A stretch of 64,000 nucleotides of DNA from Pseudomonas soli (GCF_900110655.1 NZ_FOEQ01000011.1:104166-168165), one strand, 5' to 3'; positions 24,378 to 33,356 are shown, numbered from the stretch's first letter. Numbers and translations: made by a program. Notes: a model not told the origin generated them from the letters alone.

Positions 24378-26096
24378 ATGTCCCAGGCATTCGATGCAAG
24401 CAGTAAAGGCCTCGTCGCCGGCAATCCGGAACAGGCGACCCTTTATCTTCCATACTCCCGCGACCTCCTGGCCCAGGCCCGCCAGCAAGCCGGCCAAGAG
24501 CGCCTGCTGGCCTTCCTGGAACACCTGTCCAGCGACACCCCGGCCACTTTCACCCAGCGCCTGGCCACCACCCTGCATTACCCGGTGCTCGCCACCCAGG
24601 CCCTGTTCGCCTGCGCCCCGGCCTTTGACCGGGTCAGCCTGGCGCAGTGCCTGAAACACGAATTCGCCCTGGTCGAACACGACGGCGAGCGGGTCGGTGT
24701 GTTCGCCGACCCCTTCGACAGCGCTCGCCTGGCCTGGATTGACGATTGTCTTCAGGGCGCGCCGCTGTACCTGGCCCACGCCGCCGACCTGGCCGCGTTC
24801 CTGGCCCGCCACGAGGAAAGCTTCCACGCCGTCGATGCCCTCGGTCACGAGGCTGAACCCGGCAACGAGGCCGACCCGCTGCAGCGCCTGTCGCTGACCA
24901 GCATCAGCGAAGACCAGAGCCGCGTGGTCAAGCTGGTCAACTCCACCCTGTACGACGCCCTCAAGCTGCACGCCAGCGACATCCACTTAGGCATGACCGG
25001 CCAGGGCTTGACCATCAAGTACCGCATCGACGGCGTGCTCAACGGTGCCGGCAAGGCCAGCGGCAGCGCCTTCGCCGAACAGGTGATCTCGCGGATCAAG
25101 GTGATGGCCGAGCTGGACATCGGCGAGAAACGCGTGCCCCAGGACGGTCGCTTCAAGGTGGCCATCGGCGAGCGGCAGATCGATTTCCGCGTCTCGATCA
25201 TGCCGAGCATCTTCGGCGAGGACGCGGTGCTGCGGGTGCTGGACAAGCAGGACCTGTCCGACCAGGTCAGCGGCGTGCAGCTGCAGGCCCTGGGCTTCGA
25301 GACGCAAACCTTGCAGGCCCTGCGCCGGCTGGCCGCCGAGCCCTATGGCATGATCCTGGTCACCGGCCCCACCGGCAGCGGCAAGACCACCACCCTCTAC
25401 GCCATGCTCAGCGAGATCAACCATGGCATGGACAAGATCATCACCATCGAAGACCCGGTCGAGTACCAGTTGCCCGGCGTGTTGCAGATCCCGGTCAACG
25501 AGAAGAAGGGCCTGACCTTCGCCCGTGGCCTGCGCTCAATCCTGCGCCACGACCCGGACAAGATCCTGGTCGGCGAGATCCGCGACCCGGACACCGCCCA
25601 GATCGCCGTGCAATCGGCGCTCACCGGACACCTGGTGTTCACCACCATCCACGCCAACAACGTATTCGACGTGATCGGCCGCTTCAGCCAGATGCAGGTC
25701 GATCCCTATAGCTTCGTCTCGGCGCTCAATGCCGTGCTGGCCCAACGCCTGGTGCGCCTGGCCTGCCCGCACTGCGCGCAGGCCAGCGAGCCGGATGACG
25801 ACTTGCTGGCCGCCTCGGGCCTGGCCCGTGACGCGGTGGCCGGCTGGCGCTTCGTGCGTGCCCAGGGTTGCGGCCAGTGCCGTGGCAGCGGCTACCGCGG
25901 GCGCAGCGCGATTGCCGAACTGCTGCACCTGGACGACGACCTGCGGCAGATGATCGTCGAACGTCGCCCGCTGTCGCAGATCAAGCAGCTGGCCTGCCAA
26001 CGTGGCCTGCGCCTGCTGCGCGCCTCGGCCCTGGACCTGGTCCGCGATGGCCGTACCACACTCGAGGAGATCAACCGTGTCACATTTATCGCCTGA
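24378..26096 (+). CDS. GspE/MshE/PilB-type assembly ATPase
   Basis: A 572-residue hexameric secretion ATPase. N-terminal half: N1-like domain followed by the NTE region (SRVVKLVNSTLYDALK at about 181). Walker A GPTGSGKTTT is at 330-339, Walker B ILVGEIRDPDTA near 397, and zinc-binding CPHC (463-466) and CGQC (498-501) are both intact. It drives assembly of the pseudopilins encoded downstream. In the usual machine it docks on GspL/PilM-like and GspF proteins; a GspF gene is absent here. Confidence 0.93.
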   Translation: MSQAFDASSKGLVAGNPEQATLYLPYSRDLLAQARQQAGQERLLAFLEHLSSDTPATFTQRLATTLHYPVLATQALFACAPAFDRVSLAQCLKHEFALVEHDGERVGVFADPFDSARLAWIDDCLQGAPLYLAHAADLAAFLARHEESFHAVDALGHEAEPGNEADPLQRLSLTSISEDQSRVVKLVNSTLYDALKLHASDIHLGMTGQGLTIKYRIDGVLNGAGKASGSAFAEQVISRIKVMAELDIGEKRVPQDGRFKVAIGERQIDFRVSIMPSIFGEDAVLRVLDKQDLSDQVSGVQLQALGFETQTLQALRRLAAEPYGMILVTGPTGSGKTTTLYAMLSEINHGMDKIITIEDPVEYQLPGVLQIPVNEKKGLTFARGLRSILRHDPDKILVGEIRDPDTAQIAVQSALTGHLVFTTIHANNVFDVIGRFSQMQVDPYSFVSALNAVLAQRLVRLACPHCAQASEPDDDLLAASGLARDAVAGWRFVRAQGCGQCRGSGYRGRSAIAELLHLDDDLRQMIVERRPLSQIKQLACQRGLRLLRASALDLVRDGRTTLEEINRVTFIA

Positions 26097-26859
26097 TCGG
26101 TATTGCGCGGTGCTGGGCGCCGAGGGTGTCGGCCTGGGCCATTGGCACGGCCGGCAGCATCAATGGCTGGGCAGTCGCGCGTTTGCCTGCGACGCCGCCC
26201 AGCCGGCCTGGGCCCCGGCACTGCAGGCCCTGGCCGGGCTGCTGGGTGAGCATCCGGCACGCGGCGCGCAGTTGCGCGTGCTGCTCTCGGCCCGCTACAG
26301 CCGCTTCTGTCTGGTGCCCTGGAGTGATGCCATTGGTACACCGAGCGAACTCGACGCCTATGCACGGGCCTGCTTCGAGAACCTCTACGGGCAGCCTCTG
26401 GATGACTGGCGCATTGTGCTTTCGCCGGAGCCGGCGGGCGCTGCGCGCATCGCCACCGCGCTGCCCGAAGCTTTGCTTCAAGGCCTGCAGGCCCTGGGGC
26501 GGGAAAATCGCCTGAGCCTGCGCTCGGTGCAGCCGTACCTGATGGCCGCCTACAACCGCTGCTCGGCGCAACTGACCCAAGGCGACTTCCTCTTCGTGCT
26601 GGCCGAACCGCGCCGCAGCGTACTGCTGCTGGCTTCAGGCGGTGCCTGGCAGCAGGTGCTGGCCCAGGGCTGCGCCGATAACGACCAGGCGCTGCAGGCG
26701 CTGATCGAGCGTACCTGCGAACTGTATGGCGAGCAGCTGCCTCGGGTGTACCTGCATGCCCCGGGGCGCACGGCGGCCTCGCAAATGGCCGCGGTACAGC
26801 TGTGCGCCGCCAGTGCCGAATCCGATCCGTTGTGCGCCATGTGGCGAGCGGTGGCCTGA
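26077..26859 (+). CDS. PilM/GspL/MshI-like cytoplasmic assembly protein
   Basis: A 260-residue soluble protein from a GTG at 26077 with GAGGAG just upstream. It overlaps the ATPase gene by 20 bp. No membrane helix is visible. Length, gene position between the ATPase and PilN-like genes, and scattered similarity (CAVLGAEGVGLGHW start, YLMAAYNRC middle) suggest an actin-like domain protein replacing PilM or the cytoplasmic part of GspL. Sequence similarity is weak; the call rests largely on position. Confidence 0.65.
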   Translation: MSHLSPDRYCAVLGAEGVGLGHWHGRQHQWLGSRAFACDAAQPAWAPALQALAGLLGEHPARGAQLRVLLSARYSRFCLVPWSDAIGTPSELDAYARACFENLYGQPLDDWRIVLSPEPAGAARIATALPEALLQGLQALGRENRLSLRSVQPYLMAAYNRCSAQLTQGDFLFVLAEPRRSVLLLASGGAWQQVLAQGCADNDQALQALIERTCELYGEQLPRVYLHAPGRTAASQMAAVQLCAASAESDPLCAMWRAVA

Positions 26860-26860
26860 C

Positions 26861-27403
26861 ATGCGCCGCCTCGACCTGGAATTCCAACCCCGTCACAGCA
26901 GCCCCCTGGCCTGGTCGTTGCTCGCCCTCGGCGGCGCCGTGCTGGCTGTGCTGGTGCTGGCCCAGCAGCAACTGGTGAGCGAGCAGGTGCACCTGGAAAG
27001 CCGCGTGCACCAACTCGAACTCAAGCTCGGCCGGCGCCCGGCCACCGCCGCGGTGCAGAGCAGCGCGGTGATCCGCGAGCAGGCCGAGCGCCTGGCGCAG
27101 ATGCGCAGCGTCTCGCAGCAGTTGCAGCGGCCATGGCAGCAGCTGTTCGCCATGCTCGAGGCGATGCCGCAGGAGGACGTGGCGCTGCTCAGCCTGACCC
27201 CCGATGCCCGCAAGGGCCAGGTACGCATCAGTGCCGAGGCGCGCAACCTCGAGGCCATGCTGCAGTACCACCAGCGCCTGGAGCGCAGCGCCGAGCTGTC
27301 AGACGTGTCGCTACTCAACCACGAGGTGGTGGCCGGGCAGGTCGAGCATCCGGTGCGCTTCAACCTCACCGCTACCTGGGAGACCGGCCATGCGCGTCCG
27401 TAG
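26861..27403 (+). CDS. PilN/MshI2-like inner-membrane assembly protein
   Basis: A 180-residue bitopic protein: short cytoplasmic N-terminus beginning MRRLDLEF, a single hydrophobic helix (about 18-35), a long coiled-coil (about 38-90), then a small periplasmic ferredoxin-like domain. This is the PilN layout. It starts directly after the PilM-like stop and overlaps the PilO-like gene by 14 bp. It probably binds the PilM-like protein through its N-terminus. Confidence 0.75.
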   Translation: MRRLDLEFQPRHSSPLAWSLLALGGAVLAVLVLAQQQLVSEQVHLESRVHQLELKLGRRPATAAVQSSAVIREQAERLAQMRSVSQQLQRPWQQLFAMLEAMPQEDVALLSLTPDARKGQVRISAEARNLEAMLQYHQRLERSAELSDVSLLNHEVVAGQVEHPVRFNLTATWETGHARP

Positions 27404-27941
27404 CCTGATCGTCCATGAAGCGCTGCGGCGCCTGGGCCGGGCAGGGCTGGCCGCGGTGCTGGTCGGCGGCCTGGCCCTGGCGGTCGCCCTGGCCGGGGTG
27501 CTGCCCCAGTGGCAGGCGGTCCGCGAACTGCGTGCCAACGAAGCCGATGCCAGTGCCCAGGTGCAGCGCCTGGCGCGTGGCGAGCTCAAGGTGCAGGCCA
27601 AGCCCGAGCAGCAGGCGCTGGACGACCTGCGCCAACAACTGCCCGGCCAGCCCCAGGCCAGCGAGCTGATCGAGCGCCTGTACCACCTGGCCAGTGCCGA
27701 GCGCATCAGCTTGGCCCGTGGCGAGTACGCCCTGGGCGTGGACCCGAAGACCCAGCTGGCGCGCTACCAGATCGTCCTGCCGGTGCGCGGCAGCTACCCG
27801 CAGATCCGTGGCTTCCTCAAGGCGCTGCTCGGCCAGTTGCCGACGCTGGTGCTGGAAGACCTGGAACTGCAACGCAAGCGGATCGGTGACCGGGAACTGA
27901 CCGGTCGTGTGCGCATGACCCTTTACCTGTCGAGGTCGTGA
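27390..27941 (+). CDS. PilO/MshJ-like inner-membrane assembly protein
   Basis: A 183-residue bitopic protein with a membrane helix (about 18-39), a coiled-coil, and a periplasmic domain with PilO-type segments (ELIERLYHLASAERI, then IVLPVRGSYPQIRGFLKALL as a core strand-helix; only named). It would pair with the PilN-like protein to form the alignment complex under the secretin. It overlaps both neighbours. Confidence 0.78.
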   Translation: MRVRSLIVHEALRRLGRAGLAAVLVGGLALAVALAGVLPQWQAVRELRANEADASAQVQRLARGELKVQAKPEQQALDDLRQQLPGQPQASELIERLYHLASAERISLARGEYALGVDPKTQLARYQIVLPVRGSYPQIRGFLKALLGQLPTLVLEDLELQRKRIGDRELTGRVRMTLYLSRS

Positions 27942-28444
27942 TGAACACTCAGCGTGCGGTGATGTGGGCCGGTTTCCTGGGGTTGAGCGCGGCGCTGGCG
28001 TGGGCGCCGGGGCACTGGTTCGGCGTGGGGGAGAATGAGCTGGCAGGCCCTGTCGCGGAGAAAACCCGCCCACACCCGACACCCACGAACGTGGCAGCGA
28101 GCTTGCCTCGCGATGAAGCCAAAAGCCTTTCACGCGACCTGTTCCCCAGCCAGCAATGGACCCCACCCCAGGCCCTGGCCACCGTCACCGAACAACCCGT
28201 GGTCACCACCCCGGAGCCCGCCGCAGCTGCCGCCCCGACGCTGCCGTTTCGTTTCATCGGTCGCATGGGTGAGCGCGACGACCTGCAGATCTTCCTGCAG
28301 AGCGGCGAGAAGCTCTACGTCGTGCGCCAGGGTGATGTGATCGACGACACCTACCGTCTGGACCGTGTTTCGGCCACCGAGTTGAGCCTGGTCTACCTGC
28401 CACTGCATCAGCCACAGACCCTGTCTGTCGGGAGCGCACCATGA
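27941..28444 (+). CDS. PilP/MshK/GspC-like periplasmic protein
   Basis: A 167-residue protein with an N-terminal hydrophobic segment, a Pro- and Ala-rich linker (about 40-95) and a small beta domain (PFRFIGRMGERDDLQIFLQ onward) typical of PilP and the GspC HR domain, which connects the inner-membrane complex to the secretin. The ATG at 27941 overlaps the previous stop (TGATG), and the stop overlaps the secretin start. Confidence 0.75.
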   Translation: MNTQRAVMWAGFLGLSAALAWAPGHWFGVGENELAGPVAEKTRPHPTPTNVAASLPRDEAKSLSRDLFPSQQWTPPQALATVTEQPVVTTPEPAAAAAPTLPFRFIGRMGERDDLQIFLQSGEKLYVVRQGDVIDDTYRLDRVSATELSLVYLPLHQPQTLSVGSAP

Positions 28445-30318
28445 AACCGTCGAAGTTGTGCAAGCCTGCGCCGTTCGTGCTCCTGGCCCTGTGCGTGGCC
28501 ATCGCCGGATGCGGCACCAGCGCCGTGCGCAAGGACAGCCAGGAACTGATCAAAGAGGGTCAGTACGAGGCCGGCATCGCTCGCCTGGAAGAAGCCCTGC
28601 GCGAAGATCCGCGCGACACCGAGCTGAACATCGCCCTGGCCCACGGCCGCCAGGCCGCGGTCGAGGCGCTGCTGACCCAGGCCGACAGCGACCGCGTGCG
28701 CCATGACTTCGCCGGCGCGCGCATGGGCTACGGCCGGGTGCTGACCATCGAGGCGAACAACCGCCGCGCCCAGGAGGGCATCCGCCAGCTGGAGCTGATC
28801 CGCACCCTCGACGACCGTGTCGCCCTTGGCCAGGCGGCACTGCGCCAGGGCGACCTGTTCGGCGCCGAGCGCTACATGCGCGAGGTGCTGCGCCTCGACC
28901 CGCAAAACCAGAAGGGCCAGATGCTGCGCAGCGACATCGAGAACGTCCAGGCCCGTACCGCCACGCCGTACCCGCAACTGCGCAGCAAGCTGGAGCGCCC
29001 GGTCACCCTGGAGTTTCGCGATGCCGACCTGAAGACCATCTTCGAGGTGCTGGCCCAGGTCGCCGGGATCAACTTCATCTTCGACAAGGACCTGCGCCCG
29101 GACATGAAGGCCACCATCTTCGTGCGCGAGGTGCGCATCGAGGACGCCGTGGCCCTGCTGCTGGAGCAGAACCAGCTGCGCCAGAAGATCGTCAACGACA
29201 ACACCTTGCTGCTCTACCCGGACTCGCCGCAGAAGACCAAGGACTACCAGGAACTGGTCATGCGCACCTTCTACCTGACCAGCATCGACGCCAACACCGC
29301 GCTGAACATGGTCAAGACCATGCTCAAGACCCGCGACGTGTTCGTCGACGAGCGCCTCAACACCCTGACCATGCGCGACACCCCCGACGCCGTACGCATG
29401 GCCGAGAAGCTGCTGCAGTCCCAGGACCAGTCCAACCCCGAGGTGGTGCTGGAAGTGGAAGTGATGGAAGTGGCCACCTCGCGCATCCTCGACCTCGGCC
29501 TGCAATGGCCCAACACCTTCGGCGTGCTGACCAGCGACGGCAAGTCGGTCAGCGTGCTCGACCAGTTGCGTGGCATCGACTCCAGCCGCATCAGCATCTC
29601 GCCGGCGCCGCAGGCCAAGATCAATGCCCAGGACAAGGACATCAACACCCTGGCAAGCCCGGTGATCCGGGTCAGCAACCGCGAACAGGCGCGCATCCAC
29701 ATCGGCCAGCGGGTGCCGATCATCAGCGCCACCTCGGTGCCCTCGACCCAAGGCCCGGTGATCACCGAAAGCGTCACCTACCTGGATGTCGGCCTCAAGC
29801 TCGAAGTGCAGCCCACCGTGCACCTGAACAACGAGGTGGCGATCAAGGTGGCCCTGGAAGTGAGCAACGCCACGCCCCTGGAGGCCACCCGCCAGGGCAC
29901 CATCCCGGTCCAGGTCGATACCCGCAACGCCCAGACCAGCCTGCGCCTGCACGATGGCGAGACCCAGGTACTGGCCGGCCTGGTGCGCAACGATCACAAC
30001 GCCAGCGGCAACAAGATCCCGGGGCTGGGCGACATTCCCGGCCTGGGCCGGCTGTTCGGCAGCAACAAGGACGACATGAGCAAGTCCGAACTGGTGCTGG
30101 CGATCACCCCGCGCATCGTGCGCAACCTGCCGTACCAGAGCCCGTCGGACATGGAGTTCGCCACCGGCACCGAATCGGCCCTGCAGGTGCGCCAGCTGGC
30201 GCAACCGGCACCGGCCAGCGCGCTGCCCGCCGACGCCCCGGCTGACGAGCCGGCCGCCGCACCGCTGGTCGAGGGGCAGATGGCCGTGGTGCCAGCAGCC
30301 GCGAGGCCACGGCCATGA
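28441..30318 (+). CDS. lipoprotein secretin with TPR-like N-terminus (GspD/MshL/PilQ type)
   Basis: A 625-residue outer-membrane channel subunit. A lipobox IAGCG places the acylated Cys at about 24. A TPR-like helical region follows (about 35-160), then an STN domain (RDADLKTIFEVLAQVAGINF, about 190), NolW repeats, and the secretin barrel (about 395-560; VPIISATS, GLKLEVQPTV, IPGLGDIPGLGRLFG). The TPR plus lipoprotein layout resembles MSHA-type MshL more than classical GspD. The C-terminus is Ala/Pro-rich. It forms the outer-membrane pore for the pseudopilus, separate from the CsgG pore encoded downstream. Confidence 0.9.
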   Translation: MKPSKLCKPAPFVLLALCVAIAGCGTSAVRKDSQELIKEGQYEAGIARLEEALREDPRDTELNIALAHGRQAAVEALLTQADSDRVRHDFAGARMGYGRVLTIEANNRRAQEGIRQLELIRTLDDRVALGQAALRQGDLFGAERYMREVLRLDPQNQKGQMLRSDIENVQARTATPYPQLRSKLERPVTLEFRDADLKTIFEVLAQVAGINFIFDKDLRPDMKATIFVREVRIEDAVALLLEQNQLRQKIVNDNTLLLYPDSPQKTKDYQELVMRTFYLTSIDANTALNMVKTMLKTRDVFVDERLNTLTMRDTPDAVRMAEKLLQSQDQSNPEVVLEVEVMEVATSRILDLGLQWPNTFGVLTSDGKSVSVLDQLRGIDSSRISISPAPQAKINAQDKDINTLASPVIRVSNREQARIHIGQRVPIISATSVPSTQGPVITESVTYLDVGLKLEVQPTVHLNNEVAIKVALEVSNATPLEATRQGTIPVQVDTRNAQTSLRLHDGETQVLAGLVRNDHNASGNKIPGLGDIPGLGRLFGSNKDDMSKSELVLAITPRIVRNLPYQSPSDMEFATGTESALQVRQLAQPAPASALPADAPADEPAAAPLVEGQMAVVPAAARPRP

Positions 30319-30788
30319 CACGCCGCCAGCAGGGTTTCAGCCTGATCGAGGTGGTGCTGACCCTGGCGCTGCTCGGCTTGCTCGCCAGCATGGCCGCGCC
30401 CCTGACCGAGACCGTGGTGCGCCGGGGCAAGGAGCAGCAGCTGCGCGAGGCGCTGTACCAGATCCGCGACGCCATCGATGCCTACAAGCGTGCCTTCGAC
30501 GCCGGCTACATCGAGAAGCGCCTGAACGCCAGCGGTTATCCGCCGAGCCTGCAGGTGCTGGTGGATGGCGTGCGCGATGTGCGCAGCGCCAAAGGCGCGA
30601 AGTTCTATTTCCTGCGCCGCATCCCCCACGACCCGCTGCGCACCGCCAAGGACGACGACCAGGGTGGCTGGGGCCTGCGCGCCTATGACAGTGCGGCCGA
30701 CAGCCCACGCGAAGGCGAGGATGTGTTCGACGTGTATTCCAAGGCCAGCGGCAAGGGCCTGAACAACGTGCCCTACGGGCAATGGTGA
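30315..30788 (+). CDS. type II/IV pseudopilin, GspG-like (first)
   Basis: A 157-residue prepilin. Leader MTRRQQG is followed by FSLIEVVLTLALLGLLASM, so the prepilin peptidase site is Gly7-Phe8 and mature Glu5 is present. The soluble part has the GspG-like pattern of a long helix and a short beta region, with FYFLRRIPHDPL as in major pseudopilins. It overlaps the secretin gene by 4 bp. A prepilin peptidase (PilD) is not encoded in the window. Confidence 0.88.
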   Translation: MTRRQQGFSLIEVVLTLALLGLLASMAAPLTETVVRRGKEQQLREALYQIRDAIDAYKRAFDAGYIEKRLNASGYPPSLQVLVDGVRDVRSAKGAKFYFLRRIPHDPLRTAKDDDQGGWGLRAYDSAADSPREGEDVFDVYSKASGKGLNNVPYGQW

Positions 30789-30793
30789 CGGCG

Positions 30794-31168
30794 ATGAAAG
30801 CGAGCAGAGGCTTCACCCTCATCGAATTGCTGGTGGTGATGGCGATCATCGCCACCCTGATGACCATCGCCATGCCGCGCTACTTCAACAGCCTGGAGGC
30901 CTCCCGCGAGGCCACCTTGCGCCAGAGCCTGGCGGTGCTGCGCGAGGCCCTGGATCACTACTACGGCGACACCGGGCACTACCCCGATTCGATCGACCAG
31001 TTGGTGGAGCAGCGCTACCTGCGCAACACCCCGGTCGATCCGATCACCGAGCGGCGCGATGCCTGGCAGCTGGTGCCGCCGCCCGAGGGCGTGGCCGGCG
31101 CGGTGGCCGACATCAAGAGCGGAGCAACCGGGAGGGCGCGCGATGGCAGCCTCTATGCCGAATGGTGA
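30794..31168 (+). CDS. type II/IV pseudopilin, GspG-like (second)
   Basis: A 124-residue prepilin, MKASRG followed by FTLIELLVVMAIIATLMT, with cleavage after Gly6 and Glu5 present. An earlier ATG at 30782 is also possible; 30794 gives a leader of usual length. The body resembles GspG (YYGDTGHYPDSIDQLV, NTPVDPITER) and is probably the main filament subunit. Confidence 0.87.
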   Translation: MKASRGFTLIELLVVMAIIATLMTIAMPRYFNSLEASREATLRQSLAVLREALDHYYGDTGHYPDSIDQLVEQRYLRNTPVDPITERRDAWQLVPPPEGVAGAVADIKSGATGRARDGSLYAEW

Positions 31169-31664
31169 AGCCGGCTTCACCTACCTGGGCGTGCTGCTGC
31201 TGATCGCCGTCAGCAGCGTGGCCCTGGCGGCCACCGGCACCCTGTGGGCCACCAGCCTGCAGCGCGAGCGCGAGCGCCAGCTGCTGTGGGTGGGCGGCCA
31301 GTACGCCCAGGCGCTGCGCAGCTACTACCGCGCCTCGCCGGGCCTGGCCCAGTACCCGCAGGACCTTGGGGAACTGGTGGAAGACAACCGTTTCCCGTCG
31401 CCGCAGCGCCACCTGCGCCGGCTCTACCCGGACCCTGTCGGCGGCGGCGAGGAATGGGGCCTGCTGCGCGCGGTCGATGGCCGCATCACCGGGGTGTACA
31501 GCCGCTCCGACGCCGCACCGCTCAAGCGCAGCGGTTTCGACGCTCAGTGGAGTGCCTTCGAGGGGCTGGAGCACTACAGCGACTGGCAGTTCGTCGCCGA
31601 GCAGGCCTTCGCCGAAAGCGCCGCAGGCGCCCGTCCACACGCCGGCCTGGGAGAGGCGCCATGA
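31143..31664 (+). CDS. type II/IV pseudopilin lacking Glu5 (third)
   Basis: A 173-residue protein from 31143, chosen for its GGGAGG site. The leader MAASMPNGEAG is followed by FTYLGVLLLIAVSSVALAA, so it has a prepilin peptidase site but position +5 is Gly, not Glu. This absence is a feature of the tip pseudopilin GspK. A soluble part follows with RSYYRASPGLAQYPQDLGEL and VDGRITGVYSRS. It overlaps both neighbours. It is probably the tip or minor subunit. Confidence 0.8.
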   Translation: MAASMPNGEAGFTYLGVLLLIAVSSVALAATGTLWATSLQRERERQLLWVGGQYAQALRSYYRASPGLAQYPQDLGELVEDNRFPSPQRHLRRLYPDPVGGGEEWGLLRAVDGRITGVYSRSDAAPLKRSGFDAQWSAFEGLEHYSDWQFVAEQAFAESAAGARPHAGLGEAP

Positions 31665-32056
31665 AACGCTTGGCCGCGTGGGTGTGCCTGTGCCTGGCCC
31701 TGTTGCATGGCCAGGCGCAGGCCGGGGCCGAGGACGAGATGATGGGCTTCATCGTCGACAACACCATCTCGCACATCGGCCACGACTTCTATCACGCCTT
31801 CAGCGACCGGCTGCGCGCCACCAGCCGGCTGGATTTCAACCTGGTGGTGCGCGAACGCCCGGATGCCCGCTGGGGCAGCCTGGTGACGGTGGAGTACGAA
31901 CGCGAGGTGCTGTACCGGCGCTTCCTGCCGCCCAACACCACGCAACTCAACGACGAGGCCATCGCGGCCGCCGACCTGGTCCGCCAGCAGATCATCCAGC
32001 GCAAATTGCAACGGCTGCTGCAGGACACAACCGATCTGGAGAGGGACGAGCTATGA
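31661..32056 (+). CDS. csgE: curli production assembly/transport protein CsgE
   Basis: A 131-residue exported protein with a signal peptide (about 1-21, ending AQAGA). The mature part matches CsgE: DNTISHIGHDFYHAFSD, FNLVVRERPDARWGS, VEYEREVLYRRFLPP. CsgE forms a periplasmic ring that caps CsgG and selects substrate. It overlaps the third pseudopilin gene and csgF by 4 bp each, so it is translated as part of the pseudopilus operon. No csgA or csgB is found in the window. Confidence 0.9.
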   Translation: MKRLAAWVCLCLALLHGQAQAGAEDEMMGFIVDNTISHIGHDFYHAFSDRLRATSRLDFNLVVRERPDARWGSLVTVEYEREVLYRRFLPPNTTQLNDEAIAAADLVRQQIIQRKLQRLLQDTTDLERDEL

Positions 32057-32472
32057 GCAACCACCTTGCACGACGCATCGCCGCCTGCCTGCTGGCCGCC
32101 GGCCTCGGTGGCCAGGCCCTGGCCACGGAGCTGGTGTACACCCCGGTCAACCCGTCCTTCGGCGGCAACCCGATCAATGGCGCCTGGCTGCTGAACAACG
32201 CCCAGGCGCAGAACGACTACGACGACCCCGACCTCAAGGACCGCAGTTCGGCATTCGCCGGCACCTCGGCCCTGGAGCGCTTCAGCAACCAGCTCGAGTC
32301 GCGCCTGCTCGGGCAGTTGCTGGACAACATCAGCAACGGCAACACCGGCAGCATGTCCACCGACGCCTTCCTGATCGACGTGATCGACGATTCCGGGGCG
32401 CTGAGCATCAAGGTCACCGACCGGGCGACCGGGGAAGTCTCGATCATCGAGGTCAGCGGCCTGAACCCCTGA
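32053..32472 (+). CDS. csgF: curli assembly protein CsgF
   Basis: A 139-residue exported protein with a signal peptide (about 1-25, ending ALA). The mature N-terminus TELVYTPVNPSFGGNPING is the strongly conserved CsgF part that inserts in the CsgG pore, followed by NAQAQN. The C-terminal half is a beta domain. CsgF couples export to fibre nucleation at the cell surface in curli. Confidence 0.92.
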   Translation: MSNHLARRIAACLLAAGLGGQALATELVYTPVNPSFGGNPINGAWLLNNAQAQNDYDDPDLKDRSSAFAGTSALERFSNQLESRLLGQLLDNISNGNTGSMSTDAFLIDVIDDSGALSIKVTDRATGEVSIIEVSGLNP

Positions 32473-32504
32473 GAGGGACGGGTCTTTACTGGGGAGAGAA
32501 CGCC

Positions 32505-33356
32505 ATGAAACGCCTGCTGAGCACACTGCTGATCCTCACCGCCCTGGCTGGCCTGCAAGGCTGCGGCCTGCGCGAGCCGATGCCCGCGGAGCAAGACTCC
32601 GAGACCCCGACGCTGACGCCGCGGGCCTCGACCTACTACGACCTGGTCAACATGCCGCGGCCACGTGGTCGGCTGATGGCGGTGGTATACGGCTTCCGCG
32701 ACCAGACCGGGCAGTACAAGCCGACCCCGGCCAGCTCGTTCTCAACCAGCGTCACCCAGGGGGCGGCGAGCATGCTGATGGACGCCCTCAGCGCCAGTGG
32801 CTGGTTCGTGGTGCTCGAGCGCGAAGGCCTGCAGAACCTGCTGACCGAGCGCAAGATCATCCGCGCCTCGCAGAAGAAGCCTGACGTCGCCGAGAACATC
32901 CAGGGCGAACTGCCGCCGTTGCAGGCGGCCAACCTGATGCTCGAAGGTGGCATCATCGCCTACGACACCAACGTGCGCAGCGGCGGCGAGGGCGCCCGCT
33001 ACCTGGGCATCGGCCTGTCCCGCGAGTACCGGGTCGACCAGGTCACGGTCAACCTGCGGGCGGTGGACGTACGCACCGGGCAGGTGCTGGCCAACGTGAT
33101 GACCAGCAAGACCATCTACTCGGTCGGGCAGAACGCCGGGGTGTTCAAGTTCATCGAGTTCAAGAAGCTGCTCGAGGCCGAGGTCGGCTACACCACCAAC
33201 GAACCGGCGCAACTGTGCGTGCTGTCGGCCATCGAAGCCGCGGTGGGCCACCTGCTGGCGCAGGGCATCGAGCGGCGGCTGTGGCAGGTGGCCGGGGATG
33301 GAGTGGGGGACAAGGCGGTGTTGGACAAGTACCTGAGTCAGTACCAGCAGCAGTAG
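32505..33356 (+). CDS. csgG: curli secretion channel lipoprotein CsgG
   Basis: A 283-residue outer-membrane lipoprotein with lipobox LQGC (Cys20). The mature part shows CsgG hallmarks: RPRGRLMAVVYGFRDQTGQ, SFSTSVTQGAASMLMDAL, WFVVLEREGLQNLLTERKI, and the trans-membrane hairpin region around YLGIGLSREYRVDQVTVNLRA. CsgG forms a nonameric channel. It lies 32 bp after csgF, a larger gap than elsewhere in the operon. With the separate secretin, the operon encodes two outer-membrane channels. Confidence 0.93.
   Translation: MKRLLSTLLILTALAGLQGCGLREPMPAEQDSETPTLTPRASTYYDLVNMPRPRGRLMAVVYGFRDQTGQYKPTPASSFSTSVTQGAASMLMDALSASGWFVVLEREGLQNLLTERKIIRASQKKPDVAENIQGELPPLQAANLMLEGGIIAYDTNVRSGGEGARYLGIGLSREYRVDQVTVNLRAVDVRTGQVLANVMTSKTIYSVGQNAGVFKFIEFKKLLEAEVGYTTNEPAQLCVLSAIEAAVGHLLAQGIERRLWQVAGDGVGDKAVLDKYLSQYQQQ

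Noticed and set aside
28408..30321. 637-codon open frame antisense to the secretin gene
   Set aside because: The sense frame is a clear secretin with overlapping neighbours; the antisense frame has no recognised motif.
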